In this document: piece by piece, positions 52,401 through 54,851 of the stretch
How the letters are laid out: every line of letters begins with the position of its first letter
Position numbering within the stretch: the first letter of the stretch is position 1
Origin: Gibbula magus
Lineage: Eukaryota > Mollusca > Gastropoda > Trochida > Trochidae
Assembly (NCBI GenBank): GCA_936450465.1
Contig: OW388291.1
Coordinates: forward strand, 78,649,936-78,713,935
Length of the DNA stretch: 64,000 bases
Direction of reading: 5' to 3'
Notes under the pieces: generated by a model
Told to the model about the DNA's origin: nothing
What the model saw: only the letters and a program-made list of their open reading frames with translations
Database searches by the model: none
Program-made: the position numbers and the translations under genes

Positions 52401-54085
52401 TAGGTACTGCAGTACTGCATTGTTTTTTTTCCCCCAAATATATAATCATGATTATTTTTAAAAATTACAAAACATGTTAGGATATATATATTTTTTTGGG
52501 TCAAGAAAAACTGATAACAAATTTTAAATTGCAGTTTGTGCATTTTTATCATTAGCATTTGAAATTAATTTAGCTAGTATCAAAACCTGTTACTATTTAT
52601 AATAAAATAATTAATTTAAAATTATTATAATTCAATTGCGATATGTAATTAATCATATTATAGAACATCAAATGATTCTGTGAATAAAGTCAAAGTCTTT
52701 CAATTTTCAAATGAAGTCCATCATGATCATTACAAGATTATCATGTTGTTATGTTACAAAGAAAGATAGTGTAATTTTATTTCATTATTTTATTGTATTA
52801 TAGTACTTTTTAAAATTGATTCTTTAAAATCCCATCAGACTTTTGGAATATCCCATTACATTCCTAAAAATCCCATTGCTTTTGTCATGGGGGGGATTTT
52901 TTCCCATACACCCATTTTCCCAGGGTGATCCCTGCATACCTACATAGCTAAATACTTAAAGGTGCATCCATTGTGTTTCATAAAATTTTATTTGGCTTTA
53001 ATACGTTCCGACACACCATATGTTCTGTTTACAATACACACAAATTCACTCAGCTTGCATATTCATCCCCAATCGCCAAACATATCATAATTACTAGTTT
53101 CCAATTAAAATCGAGTAACATCATTATCCATGTGCAGAAACCTAAAGTGAACGTCCTATTTACATGCACAGTAGTTACTTGACCTATTGAACATTATCAA
53201 CCCAAATCTGTTAGTTTGTCTGGTTTAAATAAGATTCCAAAATTAAGTTTGACTCATTGGCGCGCGCCACACGCGGTGCATTGTCCGGTTTTCGATCAGA
53301 AATCGATATTTTGACCTTCATATCATCAATACACTAAGTCGATTATCATCAAATTGGTAGTTTTCGGTAACAGTTGGTACTTCTCGATAAAATAAGACCA
53401 TTTATAACGTTTGGCATATTTGACCCCCAACAACACAATGGATGTCTACCTTTAAGTTGAATTGAACTTTTGTTGGTTATCAGTTCGGTGATATCTTAAT
53501 GTGTGAGATAATAGGGAACCATAGGATAAAGTTGTCTGTGCAAGCGCTGTAGCTATGTGTTGGCGATAATTGGTATGCGGCGAGTGGGTTTTCGGGAACA
53601 CTGCACCATGCAATGCCATAAGCCCATTGGGCCTTTCAGGCCTGATGAGCTAAAAAGTTGGACAATTGTGAGCTTGTTCAGAATTTGAGGGGGAACAAGA
53701 ATTAATGTGACAATCATGCCACCACCCTTCTCATGTTATTCACCTTTGATTCTGTAGCAGGCTTGTCCCCACCATCAGGTGCCGGTGGTGGGGGGTCAGG
53801 GGGTAATGGTGGCTTCGACTCAGACGGCATCGGTGGGTTAACGGGAGGAGCTGGATTTACCCCTCCCCCACTATCCGCATCCTCCTGATTCCCATCGTCT
53901 GATGGCAGTGGCGGCTTCTGACTAGCGTCTGGAAGCGGCGGCGCCGGTTGTGGTGGCTGTGCTTGTTGTTGAACCATTTGTTGGGGCCATTGTCCTTGCT
54001 GATAATACCACTGATACATTTGTTGTTGCTGCATTTGAGGGTTAACATACCCGCCCATTCCGGGCTGTTGCCAATTGCCATACAT
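17910..54085 (-). CDS. YLPM1: YLPM1/ZAP3 orthologue, 22-exon gene (whole span)
   Basis: Nuclear YLP-motif-containing protein. The mammalian family member binds protein phosphatase 1 and RNA-associated proteins and has been linked to repression of telomerase expression. Coding exons, 5' to 3': 54085-53744, 48039-47799, 47430-47275, 46684-45298, 44081-43872, 43626-43581, 36839-36659, 36502-35964, 35415-35236, 34942-34749, 34368-34193, 33934-33803, 33565-33259, 32869-32695, 31978-31859, 31610-31434, 31144-31061, 30657-30574, 28582-28454, 23674-23626, 19954-19839, 18056-17910. All introns are GT..AG, every phase joins, and the total is 5172 nt (1723 aa). Residues 1-250 are Q/P-rich with WKEQY repeats. 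Residues 250-1035 are Gly/Pro/Gln/Arg-rich. About 1268-1355 is an Arg-Asp tract. The P-loop GLPGSGKT is at 1408-1415. KRVRW, a PP1-docking type motif, is at about 1674-1678. Vertebrate YLPM1 is somewhat longer (about 2000 aa). Identity rests on the C-terminal third; exon borders in the low-complexity part are inferred from splice signals and phase. Confidence 0.95.
18950..19130. promoter_or_regulatory. Candidate intronic enhancer (homeodomain/POU-like motifs)
   Basis: Within intron 21, an ordered block has TCATTAATTAATTAAAG, TTGCTAATCACAGTCACGCC, GGATTACCGTGCTAATTGCGG and AATCAAATGCAAGTG. These resemble homeodomain and octamer sites. The block is less AT-rich than its flanks and non-coding. 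No conservation data were available. Confidence 0.25.
19226..19715 (-). mobile_element. 490-bp MITE with TTAA target duplications (copy A)
   Basis: The element is flanked by TTAA at 19222-19225 and 19716-19719. Its ends are AGGTACATCCATTGTGTT and the complementary ..AACACAATGGATGCACCT, and it has no ORF of its own. It is collinear, in the opposite orientation, with the copy at 52960-53451 and shares a central GCGCGCGCCAC palindromic patch. TTAA duplication and terminal AGG fit a non-autonomous piggyBac- or Kolobok-type DNA transposon. It sits in intron 21 of YLPM1. Confidence 0.88.
19839..19954 (-). CDS. YLPM1: YLPM1 exon 21
   Basis: 116 nt. It enters in phase 1 (the G from exon 20 completes Asp) and reads [20 protein letters not shown], followed by a DDYLQLDYF segment and SEPGKKR, then donor GTACGT. 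It includes a basic KRKR patch that could act as a nuclear localisation signal. The match to the vertebrate YLPM1 tail is clear. Confidence 0.93.
20835..22380 (-). repeat. Dispersed repeat, copy A, interrupted by an insertion
   Basis: Its two outer parts (about 20835-21265 and 22115-22380) are the reverse complement of two adjoining parts of 55945-56770. Shared blocks include ATTACATTGTCGTGATAT, CATATAAACAGAATCCC, CATGGGTTGTTATGG-type sequence and TAAAGGTGTTTTCCAGTCTA. Copy A carries about 850 bp (21270-22115) that copy B lacks. It lies in intron 20. Confidence 0.75.
21270..22115. mobile_element. Insertion nested in the dispersed repeat, with a terminal hairpin
   Basis: The segment is absent at the matching site of the 55.9-56.8 kb copy, so that copy serves as an approximate empty site. 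Near its right end lies a strong inverted repeat (22033-22111): arms ATTCAACATCCGCAAATTT and AAATTTGCGGGTGTTGAAT, with an inner TTTAAAACCTCCGG/CCATCGGTTTTAAAC pair. No ORF is recognised. The exact borders are approximate. Confidence 0.55.
22400..22480 (+). repeat. 81-bp poly-C tract
   Basis: Almost uninterrupted C with one T and two A interruptions. The YLPM1 pre-mRNA carries the complementary poly-G in intron 20, which could fold into G-quadruplexes; the plus strand could form an i-motif. Tracts like this are prone to length errors in sequencing and assembly, so the exact length is uncertain. Confidence 0.95.
22905..23210 (-). mobile_element. tRNA-related SINE, copy 1
   Basis: Read on the minus strand from 23210, it starts with a tRNA-like head: TGGTTAGCGCGTTTGGC resembles an A box and AGGGTTCGAATGCCG contains a good B box. 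A body follows (TATTCAGTG.., CACCATGGTGGC.., GGAGAAA..) that is shared with 28597-29305 and, more weakly, 48970-49200. It ends near a TGAGGTGAGTTGGAG simple stretch. The copy sits in intron 20. Confidence 0.65.
23626..23674 (-). CDS. YLPM1: YLPM1 exon 20 (49-nt exon)
   Basis: 49 nt bounded by ATTACCAG acceptor and GTAAGT donor. It reads [16 protein letters not shown] and ends with one extra base, so exon 21 continues as ..L-D-K-L-D-G. The SKWE..TSE/ASE..L-D-K-L-D-G segment is conserved in YLPM1, and this short exon is required for the phase of exons 19 and 21 to agree. Confidence 0.93.
26131..26191. mobile_element. 61-bp insertion with (GAA)n tail and 8-bp target duplication
   Basis: GATACAGG occurs at 26123-26130 and again at 26192-26199. 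Between them lies a 61-bp segment with a GC-richer start (CCGAGTGGGAAATCAGC) that ends AGAAGAAGAAGAA. A direct repeat bracketing a purine-rich simple tail fits a severely truncated SINE-like retroposon. It lies in intron 19. Confidence 0.4.
27717..28082. repeat. Tandem duplication of a ~180-bp segment
   Basis: Two adjacent diverged copies start at CTTGAAAATTCATG (27719 and 27897) and end at CTGTTAAACCAGTGATATTT (27871 and 28061). Both share CTTTTCGCGAATCCTCAATA, then GCAGGGACGGTTTTCG. The period changes from about 178 to 190 bp through indels. They lie in intron 19. Confidence 0.85.
28454..28582 (-). CDS. YLPM1: YLPM1 exon 19
   Basis: 129 nt, phase 0 at both ends, acceptor ACCACCAG and donor GTAAGT. 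It encodes VEMEDLPTD, then an S/K/D-rich linker ([19 protein letters not shown]) and [11 protein letters not shown]. It matches the VEMEDF segment that follows the kinase-like domain in vertebrate YLPM1. The acidic/serine-rich linker looks disordered. Confidence 0.93.
28597..29305 (-). mobile_element. tRNA-related SINE, copy 2, split by an insertion
   Basis: It is collinear with the SINE at 22905-23210: the body (28597-28823) and the tRNA-like head (29189-29305) are separated by an unrelated 362-bp insertion (28827-29188). In the head the B-box region is degraded (GGAATCAAACCCC on the plus strand). It lies in intron 18. Confidence 0.65.
28827..29188. mobile_element. 362-bp DNA-transposon-like insertion nested in a SINE
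   Basis: Its ends are perfect 9-bp inverted repeats, TTATTACCC (28827-28835) and GGGTAATAA (29180-29188), flanked on both sides by AGA. An internal inverted repeat also exists (AAGTGTGTCATATGAC near 28840 and GTCATATGACACACTT near 28945). The uninterrupted SINE copy at 22.9-23.2 kb reads through this point. No ORF is present, so this is a MITE of unassigned superfamily. Confidence 0.7.
29822..30309 (+). mobile_element. Retroposon with 12-bp target-site duplication and A-rich tail
   Basis: ATGATGACATTG occurs at 29810-29821 and exactly again at 30310-30321. The 488-bp insert between them ends in an A-rich stretch (AAAAAAATAAATTAAAAAAAA..). A long direct repeat plus a 3' A-rich tail is the signature of target-primed reverse transcription. 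The body has no recognised coding domain; it may be a 5'-truncated LINE 3' end or a SINE. It lies in intron 18, antisense to YLPM1. Confidence 0.8.
30574..30657 (-). CDS. YLPM1: YLPM1 exon 18
   Basis: 84 nt, phase 0 at both ends. It encodes [20 protein letters not shown] followed by LQEDSIQE. It corresponds to the segment of the kinase-like domain where vertebrate proteins have a W-E-T-A-P-x-H motif and an LDIRSLLQ helix. Acceptor GTTTGACAG, donor GTGAGA. Confidence 0.93.
31061..31144 (-). CDS. YLPM1: YLPM1 exon 17
   Basis: 84 nt, phase 0 at both ends. It encodes [20 protein letters not shown] and FKLSDIEK. The TC-x-KRN-x-H core is the best conserved strip of the YLPM1 kinase-like domain, in the position of the lid/nucleobase-proximal region of the T4-polynucleotide-kinase-like fold. 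Acceptor TTGTGTTGCAG, donor GTAAAT. Confidence 0.94.
31434..31610 (-). CDS. YLPM1: YLPM1 exon 16
   Basis: 177 nt, phase 0 at both ends. It encodes [20 protein letters not shown], then [20 protein letters not shown] and a [15 protein letters not shown] ending. The IIVDAVN strand and following helix fit the Walker B-like part of the P-loop kinase domain. Acceptor TTTCCACCAG, donor GTTAGT. Confidence 0.95.
31859..31978 (-). CDS. YLPM1: YLPM1 exon 15
   Basis: 120 nt, phase 0 at both ends. It encodes [20 protein letters not shown] then [20 protein letters not shown]. The GG-x-AP-R-x-L-x-LDDYF motif is a signature of YLPM1 and follows the P-loop exon directly. Acceptor CTATTGTAG, donor GTATGG. Confidence 0.95.
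32514..32672. mobile_element. Foldback element (long hairpin) beside the exon 14 donor
   Basis: Two ~50-bp arms in inverted orientation: the left begins AGAAGAGAAAACAAGGATAT and the right is nearly its reverse complement, ending ATATCCTTGTCTTCTCT. They enclose about 60 bp that includes AACAATGGCGACATTTCAGC. No ORF. A related but diverged foldback exists at 61515-61605. In the YLPM1 pre-mRNA the hairpin begins about 20 nt downstream of the exon 14 5' splice site. Confidence 0.85.
32695..32869 (-). CDS. YLPM1: YLPM1 exon 14 (P-loop exon)
   Basis: 175 nt, entering in phase 2 and leaving in phase 0. It encodes a linker ending GRKSRPPQ and then [28 protein letters not shown] (residues 1408-1415) is a Walker A motif of the polynucleotide-kinase-like P-loop family that characterises the YLPM1 C-terminal domain. 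Acceptor CTACTCCAG, donor GTAAGA. Confidence 0.96.
33259..33565 (-). CDS. YLPM1: YLPM1 exon 13 (Arg-Asp mixed-charge tract)
   Basis: 307 nt. It starts [20 protein letters not shown] and continues with about 80 residues of alternating Arg and Asp/Glu (RDRD.., RERD..), ending RYRGEEK plus two bases before donor GTAAGT. Such mixed-charge RD/RE tracts are common in splicing-associated nuclear speckle proteins. Codons are mixed (CGA/CGG/CGT/AGA/AGG), so the protein pattern is kept although the DNA is not a pure microsatellite. A plus-strand frame rich in Ser/Ile/Pro/Val opposite it is a shadow. Confidence 0.92.
33803..33934 (-). CDS. YLPM1: YLPM1 exon 12
   Basis: 132 nt, phase 1 in and out. It encodes [20 protein letters not shown] followed by [20 protein letters not shown] and SSSR. 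The VIDYGHG motif repeats the IDYGH of exon 11 and is typical of the region before the kinase-like domain. It is Ser/Pro-rich and probably disordered. Acceptor TTAAAAACAG, donor GTGAGG. Confidence 0.9.
34193..34368 (-). CDS. YLPM1: YLPM1 exon 11
   Basis: 176 nt, entering in phase 2 and leaving in phase 1. It begins [20 protein letters not shown] with further [20 protein letters not shown] and [12 protein letters not shown]. It is Tyr/Arg/Pro/Asp-rich and disordered in appearance, with an IDYGH motif. Acceptor CCCTGCAG, donor GTAAGA. Confidence 0.9.
34749..34942 (-). CDS. YLPM1: YLPM1 exon 10
   Basis: 194 nt, phase 0 in and phase 2 out. It encodes [20 protein letters not shown] then [20 protein letters not shown], a proline stretch and YRDRERDR (the last codon completed by exon 11). 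It is rich in Asp-Pro-Tyr repeats. Acceptor TTATAACAG, donor GTGGGT. Confidence 0.88.
35236..35415 (-). CDS. YLPM1: YLPM1 exon 9 (RGG-type segment)
   Basis: 180 nt, phase 0 at both ends. It encodes [20 protein letters not shown], a [10 protein letters not shown] segment and [19 protein letters not shown]. The Gly-Arg repeats resemble RGG RNA-binding regions. Acceptor TTGTTGACAG, donor GTAAAT. Confidence 0.88.
35964..36502 (-). CDS. YLPM1: YLPM1 exon 8 (collagen-like Gly-Pro repeats)
   Basis: 539 nt, phase 1 in and 0 out, about 180 codons. The first two thirds is a Gly-Gly-Pro-Arg/His repeat with three [10 protein letters not shown] copies. The last third is a hydrophilic acidic stretch ([10 protein letters not shown].., [10 protein letters not shown].., DDEETPL). 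A 51-bp unit is repeated at DNA level, with the repeated block starting at 36278, 36329 and 36398. The opposite-strand frames over it are shadows. Acceptor CTTTTTCAG, donor GTAACT. Confidence 0.88.
36659..36839 (-). CDS. YLPM1: YLPM1 exon 7
   Basis: 181 nt, phase 0 in and 1 out. It encodes [31 protein letters not shown] and PGQVQGGPR. It is Gly/Gln/Pro/Arg-rich and continues the repeats of exons 5-6. The acceptor TTTGATTGAAG lies only 44 nt from the end of the DIRS element that fills the preceding intron. Confidence 0.87.
36917..37121 (+). repeat. DIRS inverted terminal repeat, 3' side
   Basis: 205 bp starting AAGGGATCCTCCTTGGGGTA and ending CGCCACTTATCAATCT. Comparing it base by base with 43200-43404 in reverse complement I see no difference. 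The outer extension (36884-36916, TCGAACCAACCTGCAG..) is unique to this end. Confidence 0.95.
37158..37253 (+). repeat. DIRS internal complementary region
   Basis: 37158-37211 is the reverse complement of the 3'-side outer end (36884-36937). Overlapping it, 37211-37253 equals the reverse complement of the other outer end (43374-43416). Together they mirror the junction that a circular form would have (..AAGAAT/CGAACC..). In DIRS replication models this region templates completion of the ends and circle formation. Confidence 0.92.
37448..37468 (+). repeat. Poly-C tract followed by T-rich run in DIRS
   Basis: A run of about 20 C followed by CTCTTTTTTTT, in the non-coding part of the element between the recombinase stop and the internal complementary region. 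The length is likely variable. Confidence 0.8.
37681..38750 (-). CDS. DIRS tyrosine recombinase (YR)
   Basis: Phage-integrase-like recombinase that inserts the circular DNA copy. The N-terminal SAM-like part has [20 protein letters not shown] and a [12 protein letters not shown] helix. The catalytic part has [17 protein letters not shown] (first Arg), a HSVRAVAT box (His-x-x-Arg) and FIRHYQLD with the nucleophilic Tyr, all in expected order. The frame runs unbroken to its stop at 37681 and extends upstream to 39636, where it overlaps the RNase H frame. It looks intact. Confidence 0.92.
38565..39475 (-). CDS. DIRS RNase H and post-RNase H domain (frame 2)
   Basis: It begins within RNase H just after a run of ten G (plus-strand C at 39463-39472). 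It contains [16 protein letters not shown] (Glu), [18 protein letters not shown] (Asp) and VRADALSRR (Asp). The DIRS-specific [38 protein letters not shown] block follows, which others have compared to phage Dam methyltransferase domains. The first RNase H Asp ([11 protein letters not shown]) is in a different frame upstream (39476-39636). The homopolymer therefore breaks the domain, by mutation, sequencing error or recoding. Confidence 0.85.
39637..40803 (-). CDS. DIRS reverse transcriptase
   Basis: 388 codons. RT motifs are in order: [49 protein letters not shown], the catalytic YLDDWLI and [10 protein letters not shown] with FLGARFD. The frame ends at TGA (39637-39639), but the next codons in the same frame continue into RNase H (HLRWW.., [11 protein letters not shown]). 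The TGA therefore interrupts what is normally one RT-RNase H polypeptide. The start overlaps the gag frame by 124 nt. Confidence 0.92.
   Translation of the reverse strand: MEWPYGQQEEIQGEGKERALPWGPKGPAEFSEPRQAKQANLGSPKPVLPPKSPAARMLPETGVHCLSKDLPVGGRLSHFVSEWEKVTSNTWVLSTLREGHLPLWKYDPPTFSGIRHTKVPELPEKAEVLRAEVQALIDKAAIEVVPKGQEESGYYSTYFLVPKKDGGFRPILNLKYLNRSLQVPTFKIETLRSVIASVETGDWLSSIDLKDAYLHVPMHPDFKEFLRFSFDGTCYQFRVLPFGISTAPRVFTKLMLVPAQAARSQGRCCHPYLDDWLIRALSRELNQEATQQVLDILLKLGWIINLKKSDIAPRQDLVFLGARFDTASGSVSLAPDRVSRVIGAVHLFLQSPTHTARTWLQLLGHMAATVDVVWRARLSMRPVQQALA
40680..42029 (-). CDS. DIRS gag-like ORF, C-terminal part
   Basis: 449 codons, open upstream to about 42140. A Ser/Pro/acidic region ([17 protein letters not shown]) is followed by a helical core ([54 protein letters not shown]) and a very basic end ([20 protein letters not shown]) suited to nucleic-acid binding. 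It is in the +1 frame relative to 42109-42651, with overlap around 42110-42140. Confidence 0.8.
   Translation of the reverse strand: MAPDAGIRETAPALPRTQVTKAPSSVQGTPVPSTSRGTGNPKATVTGASAPVQSQPRGPAPVGERAPVSSAGFRIPLKRTIRDRASDTGSQLSGSGAGDPEEEDSDYSEEEDEESGRAVSLAELLKETRDRIAIAIPQTLVPVPEQVTEEFRLPGEAFAPSKPPATRLRIIDSLLVEAINPLLSGARTKADLPELNKRYQLGEDGLFDLPVVDDCVLTSVTLSGAQAQPSVGKQGRRLPPFLSQAAMLKAEFRAHEDTYRNGAQQLRVAVHGAYLAAMQAKDLAEVQELGTKVSTFQKQLAEVSSYLARDSIRSASSQMMGAVMGMRRLWLATSKYSQSTRLTLQNLPFRLGSTLFPGSQAVVKEAAEQKVAFEDSKVLLEEPAPQEKRVRLSPLDGLYPTPGGSGQASWNGPMGNKKRFKGKGKKGHFRGGQKGQRNFRNRGKQNKQT
42109..42651 (-). CDS. DIRS gag-like ORF, N-terminal part with zinc-binding motif
   Basis: 181 codons. It opens with a [20 protein letters not shown] motif (C-x2-C-x13-C-x2-C), typical of DIRS gag proteins. 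A basic KGKGKGKK patch and a Ser/Pro-rich linker follow, ending [13 protein letters not shown] at a TGA. The next gag part continues in the +1 frame. A single-base indel is the simplest explanation; programmed frameshifting cannot be excluded. Confidence 0.78.
   Translation of the reverse strand: MHTPKHSVFDLQSFTECVGCKTRIPPADKHNRCLPCLVEDEHDDTTFKLCIAFTPRAKKERGIDMLFYRNLQKAGQEIKGAIPPSKEKRSKGKGKGKKVHSPPIPSSSSDEVDMEVGSPAAGGSTPPPVLSPQAHLHVPKPKSNTNPNLDAAAITAIIQGQMTGMVGTMMAQLRRRPAGP
43200..43404 (-). repeat. DIRS inverted terminal repeat, 5' side
   Basis: Reverse complement of 36917-37121, 205 of 205 bases by eye. The short outer extension (43405-43416, CTGAAAAAGAAT) is unique to this end and reappears in the internal complementary region. 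Promoter activity for the element is expected here from the family, but no specific motif was identified. Confidence 0.95.
43581..43626 (-). CDS. YLPM1: YLPM1 exon 6 (46-nt exon)
   Basis: 46 nt, phase 2 in and 0 out. It encodes (M)[15 protein letters not shown]. Acceptor TTTCATGTAG, donor GTAAGT. The composition continues that of exons 5 and 7, and the phases join exactly (AT from exon 5 plus its first G gives Met). Confidence 0.85.
43872..44081 (-). CDS. YLPM1: YLPM1 exon 5
   Basis: 210 nt, phase 2 in and out. It encodes an acidic start ([20 protein letters not shown]) and then RGG-like repeats ([40 protein letters not shown]). It resembles RGG boxes of RNA-binding proteins. Acceptor AACTTTTTTCAG, donor GTGAGC. 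Frames in the other register are shadows. Confidence 0.88.
44460..45140. repeat. 151-bp tandem repeat rich in TCAAGGTCA
   Basis: About 4.5 units. The anchor AAAATCGACTGG (or a close variant) recurs at 44552, 44703, 44854 and 45005, exactly 151 bp apart. Each unit holds AAGGTCAAGGTCA-like half-site repeats and a CCCAATGTAGGCTGACACC-like block. The array ends in ACGTACGTACGGACGGACGG. It lies in intron 4. Confidence 0.93.
45298..46684 (-). CDS. YLPM1: YLPM1 exon 4 (large low-complexity exon)
   Basis: 1387 nt, phase 1 in and 2 out, about 462 codons. It starts [20 protein letters not shown], continuing the WKEQ-type helix of exon 3, then [23 protein letters not shown] repeats follow ([23 protein letters not shown]), NFQRP/RFGGP blocks, two acidic patches ([20 protein letters not shown] and [20 protein letters not shown]) and a terminal [18 protein letters not shown]-like box. 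Acceptor ATCATTCAG, donor GTAAGT. A 312-codon plus-strand frame over it is a shadow. Confidence 0.92.
47275..47430 (-). CDS. YLPM1: YLPM1 exon 3
   Basis: 156 nt, phase 1 in and out. It encodes a [20 protein letters not shown] linker and then [20 protein letters not shown] with [11 protein letters not shown]. The repeated WKEQ helix is a recognisable N-terminal YLPM1 element. Acceptor ATTTCTTCAG, donor GTGAGA. Confidence 0.9.
47799..48039 (-). CDS. YLPM1: YLPM1 exon 2
   Basis: 241 nt, phase 0 in and 1 out. It encodes [20 protein letters not shown] and a Gln-rich helix ([20 protein letters not shown]). Tyr-Gln-Gly-Gly repeats ([20 protein letters not shown]) and a PPPPAQQVQ end follow. The prion-like YQG composition suggests a disordered, condensate-prone segment (inference). 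Acceptor GTCTTTCAG, donor GTATTG. Confidence 0.9.
48970..49200 (-). mobile_element. Diverged SINE body fragment, copy 3
   Basis: It shares the order GGCTTTCAAGAATATTTCA.., CACCATTGTGGCTATGTATT and GGTGAAACCT with the SINE copies at 22.9 and 28.6 kb, but at lower identity and without a clear tRNA-like head. It lies in intron 1. Confidence 0.4.
49260..49735. repeat. Dispersed repeat cluster ending in GGACGGATGGACAGATGG
   Basis: It contains two related ~130-150-bp segments (AGTCCAAAAAAAATTATTTTCAGAAATTT.. and AAAATAAAATTTTCAGAAATC..). They share CAAAAGACAGTTGG/CAAAAGGCACC-like and GTGGGTAATACACATGGAAAG blocks, then GACGG-rich ends. The motif GGGCTCT(G/A)TAGCTCATCAG occurs on both sides (48808 and 49745). 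No ORF of interest. Confidence 0.6.
50050..50735. repeat. ~435-bp direct repeat with TGACCTTGACCTTTGAC motifs
   Basis: A long block beginning near CACAATCGATAATCACTTTT (about 50057) recurs near CACAATCAGTGATCACTTTT (about 50491). Both are followed by AATGTGxATAACAATCATGT and the shared TTTTTGCAAAAGCATGCTTA, then TGACGGATGTTAGCGAAAAC. TGACCTTGACCTTTGAC occurs in each unit. It lies in intron 1. Confidence 0.9.
51175..51440. repeat. ~146-bp tandem repeat (GGGGTCATxxGGTCAC)
   Basis: Two units share TTTGGGGTCATGAGGTCACC / TTTGGGGTCATAGGGTCACA, AGAATCCCC(A/C)(T/C)TGGCCAAGGA and GAGCTCTCTAGA-like blocks, starting about 51185 and 51331. It is of the same repeat style as the neighbouring arrays. It lies in intron 1. 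Confidence 0.85.
51620..52934. mobile_element. Non-autonomous DNA transposon, CAGGGATCA ends
   Basis: Ends CAGGGATCACTTTGGGA and, reversed, CAGGGATCACCCTGGGA form a 17-bp inverted repeat with two differences. CATACC flanks both sides (51614-51619 and 52935-52940) as an apparent 6-bp target duplication. The CAGGG start resembles hAT ends, but hAT duplications are normally 8 bp, so the superfamily is open. No long ORF; AT-rich interior. Confidence 0.75.
52960..53451 (+). mobile_element. 492-bp MITE with TTAA target duplications (copy B)
   Basis: TTAA at 52956-52959 and 53452-53455. The left end AGGTGCATCCATTGTGTT pairs with the right end AACACAATGGATGTCTACCT, which has a small insertion. It is collinear in opposite orientation with copy A. 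It is the innermost or latest layer of the nested stack in intron 1. Confidence 0.88.
53744..54085 (-). CDS. YLPM1: YLPM1 exon 1 (start codon)
   Basis: 342 nt, 114 codons, phase 0 at its end. It starts [20 protein letters not shown] and is Gln/Tyr/Trp-rich. Proline-rich runs follow ([35 protein letters not shown]), ending ATESK before donor GTGAAT. The Met was chosen because it opens the conserved-looking MYxxW..Q start, has A at -3 (AAAATGT) and is the first in-frame ATG of this exon. Polyproline stretches could bind WW/SH3 or GYF domains. Confidence 0.9.
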
Positions 54086-54290
54086 TTTATGTTAATAACT
54101 TTCTTGTACTCTGCATGTCAAAGAAATGTTTACAATGTTTTGAAACAAAAGTGCATGCCTATCATGGCGGCCGGATTTTAAGAAAACCAGAGTTATGTGC
54201 CCTTGTCGAGTCCTTAGCATCCGGGCGAAACTTCAATCGCCAAACATAACCGGACTGAACTTCGTTTGTGGCAGGTGCGCGAATGATTGA
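54086..54290 (-). promoter_or_regulatory. YLPM1: Putative YLPM1 5' UTR and promoter
   Basis: On the gene strand, AAAATCCGGCCGCCATGATA (centred at about 54170) combines an ETS-like ATCCGG with a YY1-like GCCGCCAT, a pairing frequent at TSSs of housekeeping genes. Further ATCCGG and GTCCGG sites lie near 54222 and 54252, and CpGs are denser than in the flanks. No TATA box was evident. The ATG inside the YY1-like motif opens an 11-codon upstream ORF that ends before the main start if it is transcribed. The TSS position is inferred. Confidence 0.5.
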
Positions 54291-54851
54291 CTTTGTCTAC
54301 AGGTGCATTTCTATCTTATATATCTACCGGTTTATGTTCAAATATAAATTAGTTTTTCTTGTGTTTAAACAAGGTTTGATTTCGATATTCCAACATATTT
54401 CAAACGTGTAAATTAACCAAACTATCGTCACTTCAATGAATAACTATTTCATTCGGACTAAACGTTGCGTTACCTAAATTCCTTGCTATATCACAAGTTG
54501 TAAATTAATTTCATAGTATTACAAGTATATTTATTATATATTTACTGTAAACTATGCGTTTTCAGTATTGATGCATCTTGTGTTTGTGAATGCATATTAT
54601 TTTGTCCTGGGGAGGCATTTCATAGGCGTAATGCCTATTGACCAATTGACCAATCCTTTTAATTATATATTAATGAACAATCTTTAATTTTAAGTAATAT
54701 AATGATGACCTCATTTCACTGCAAATTCAAATAGTCCATGCCAATATGCGGGAAGCGTTCATAAAATCCTTCCTGGCAACATAAGAAAAGCATATCGATA
54801 CCGTATGATTGATAATCACACCCTATAATACGCACCGTTGGTGAATGAAGG
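54291..54851. other. AT-rich upstream spacer, nothing recognised
   Basis: Unique AT-rich sequence upstream of YLPM1 with no ORF, repeat or RNA gene that I can support. Confidence 0.5.

Larger units (their letters stand above)
51583..53572. mobile_element. Outer inverted-repeat element hosting two nested transposons
   Basis: The termini are inverted copies of GCATACCAATTATCGCCAAC followed by ACATA (51583-51608 and, reversed, 53546-53572). Its own sequence is small: what lies between is mostly the 1.3-kb DNA transposon (51620-52934) and the 492-bp TTAA MITE (52960-53451). The three-layer nesting gives a relative order of insertion. Confidence 0.65.
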
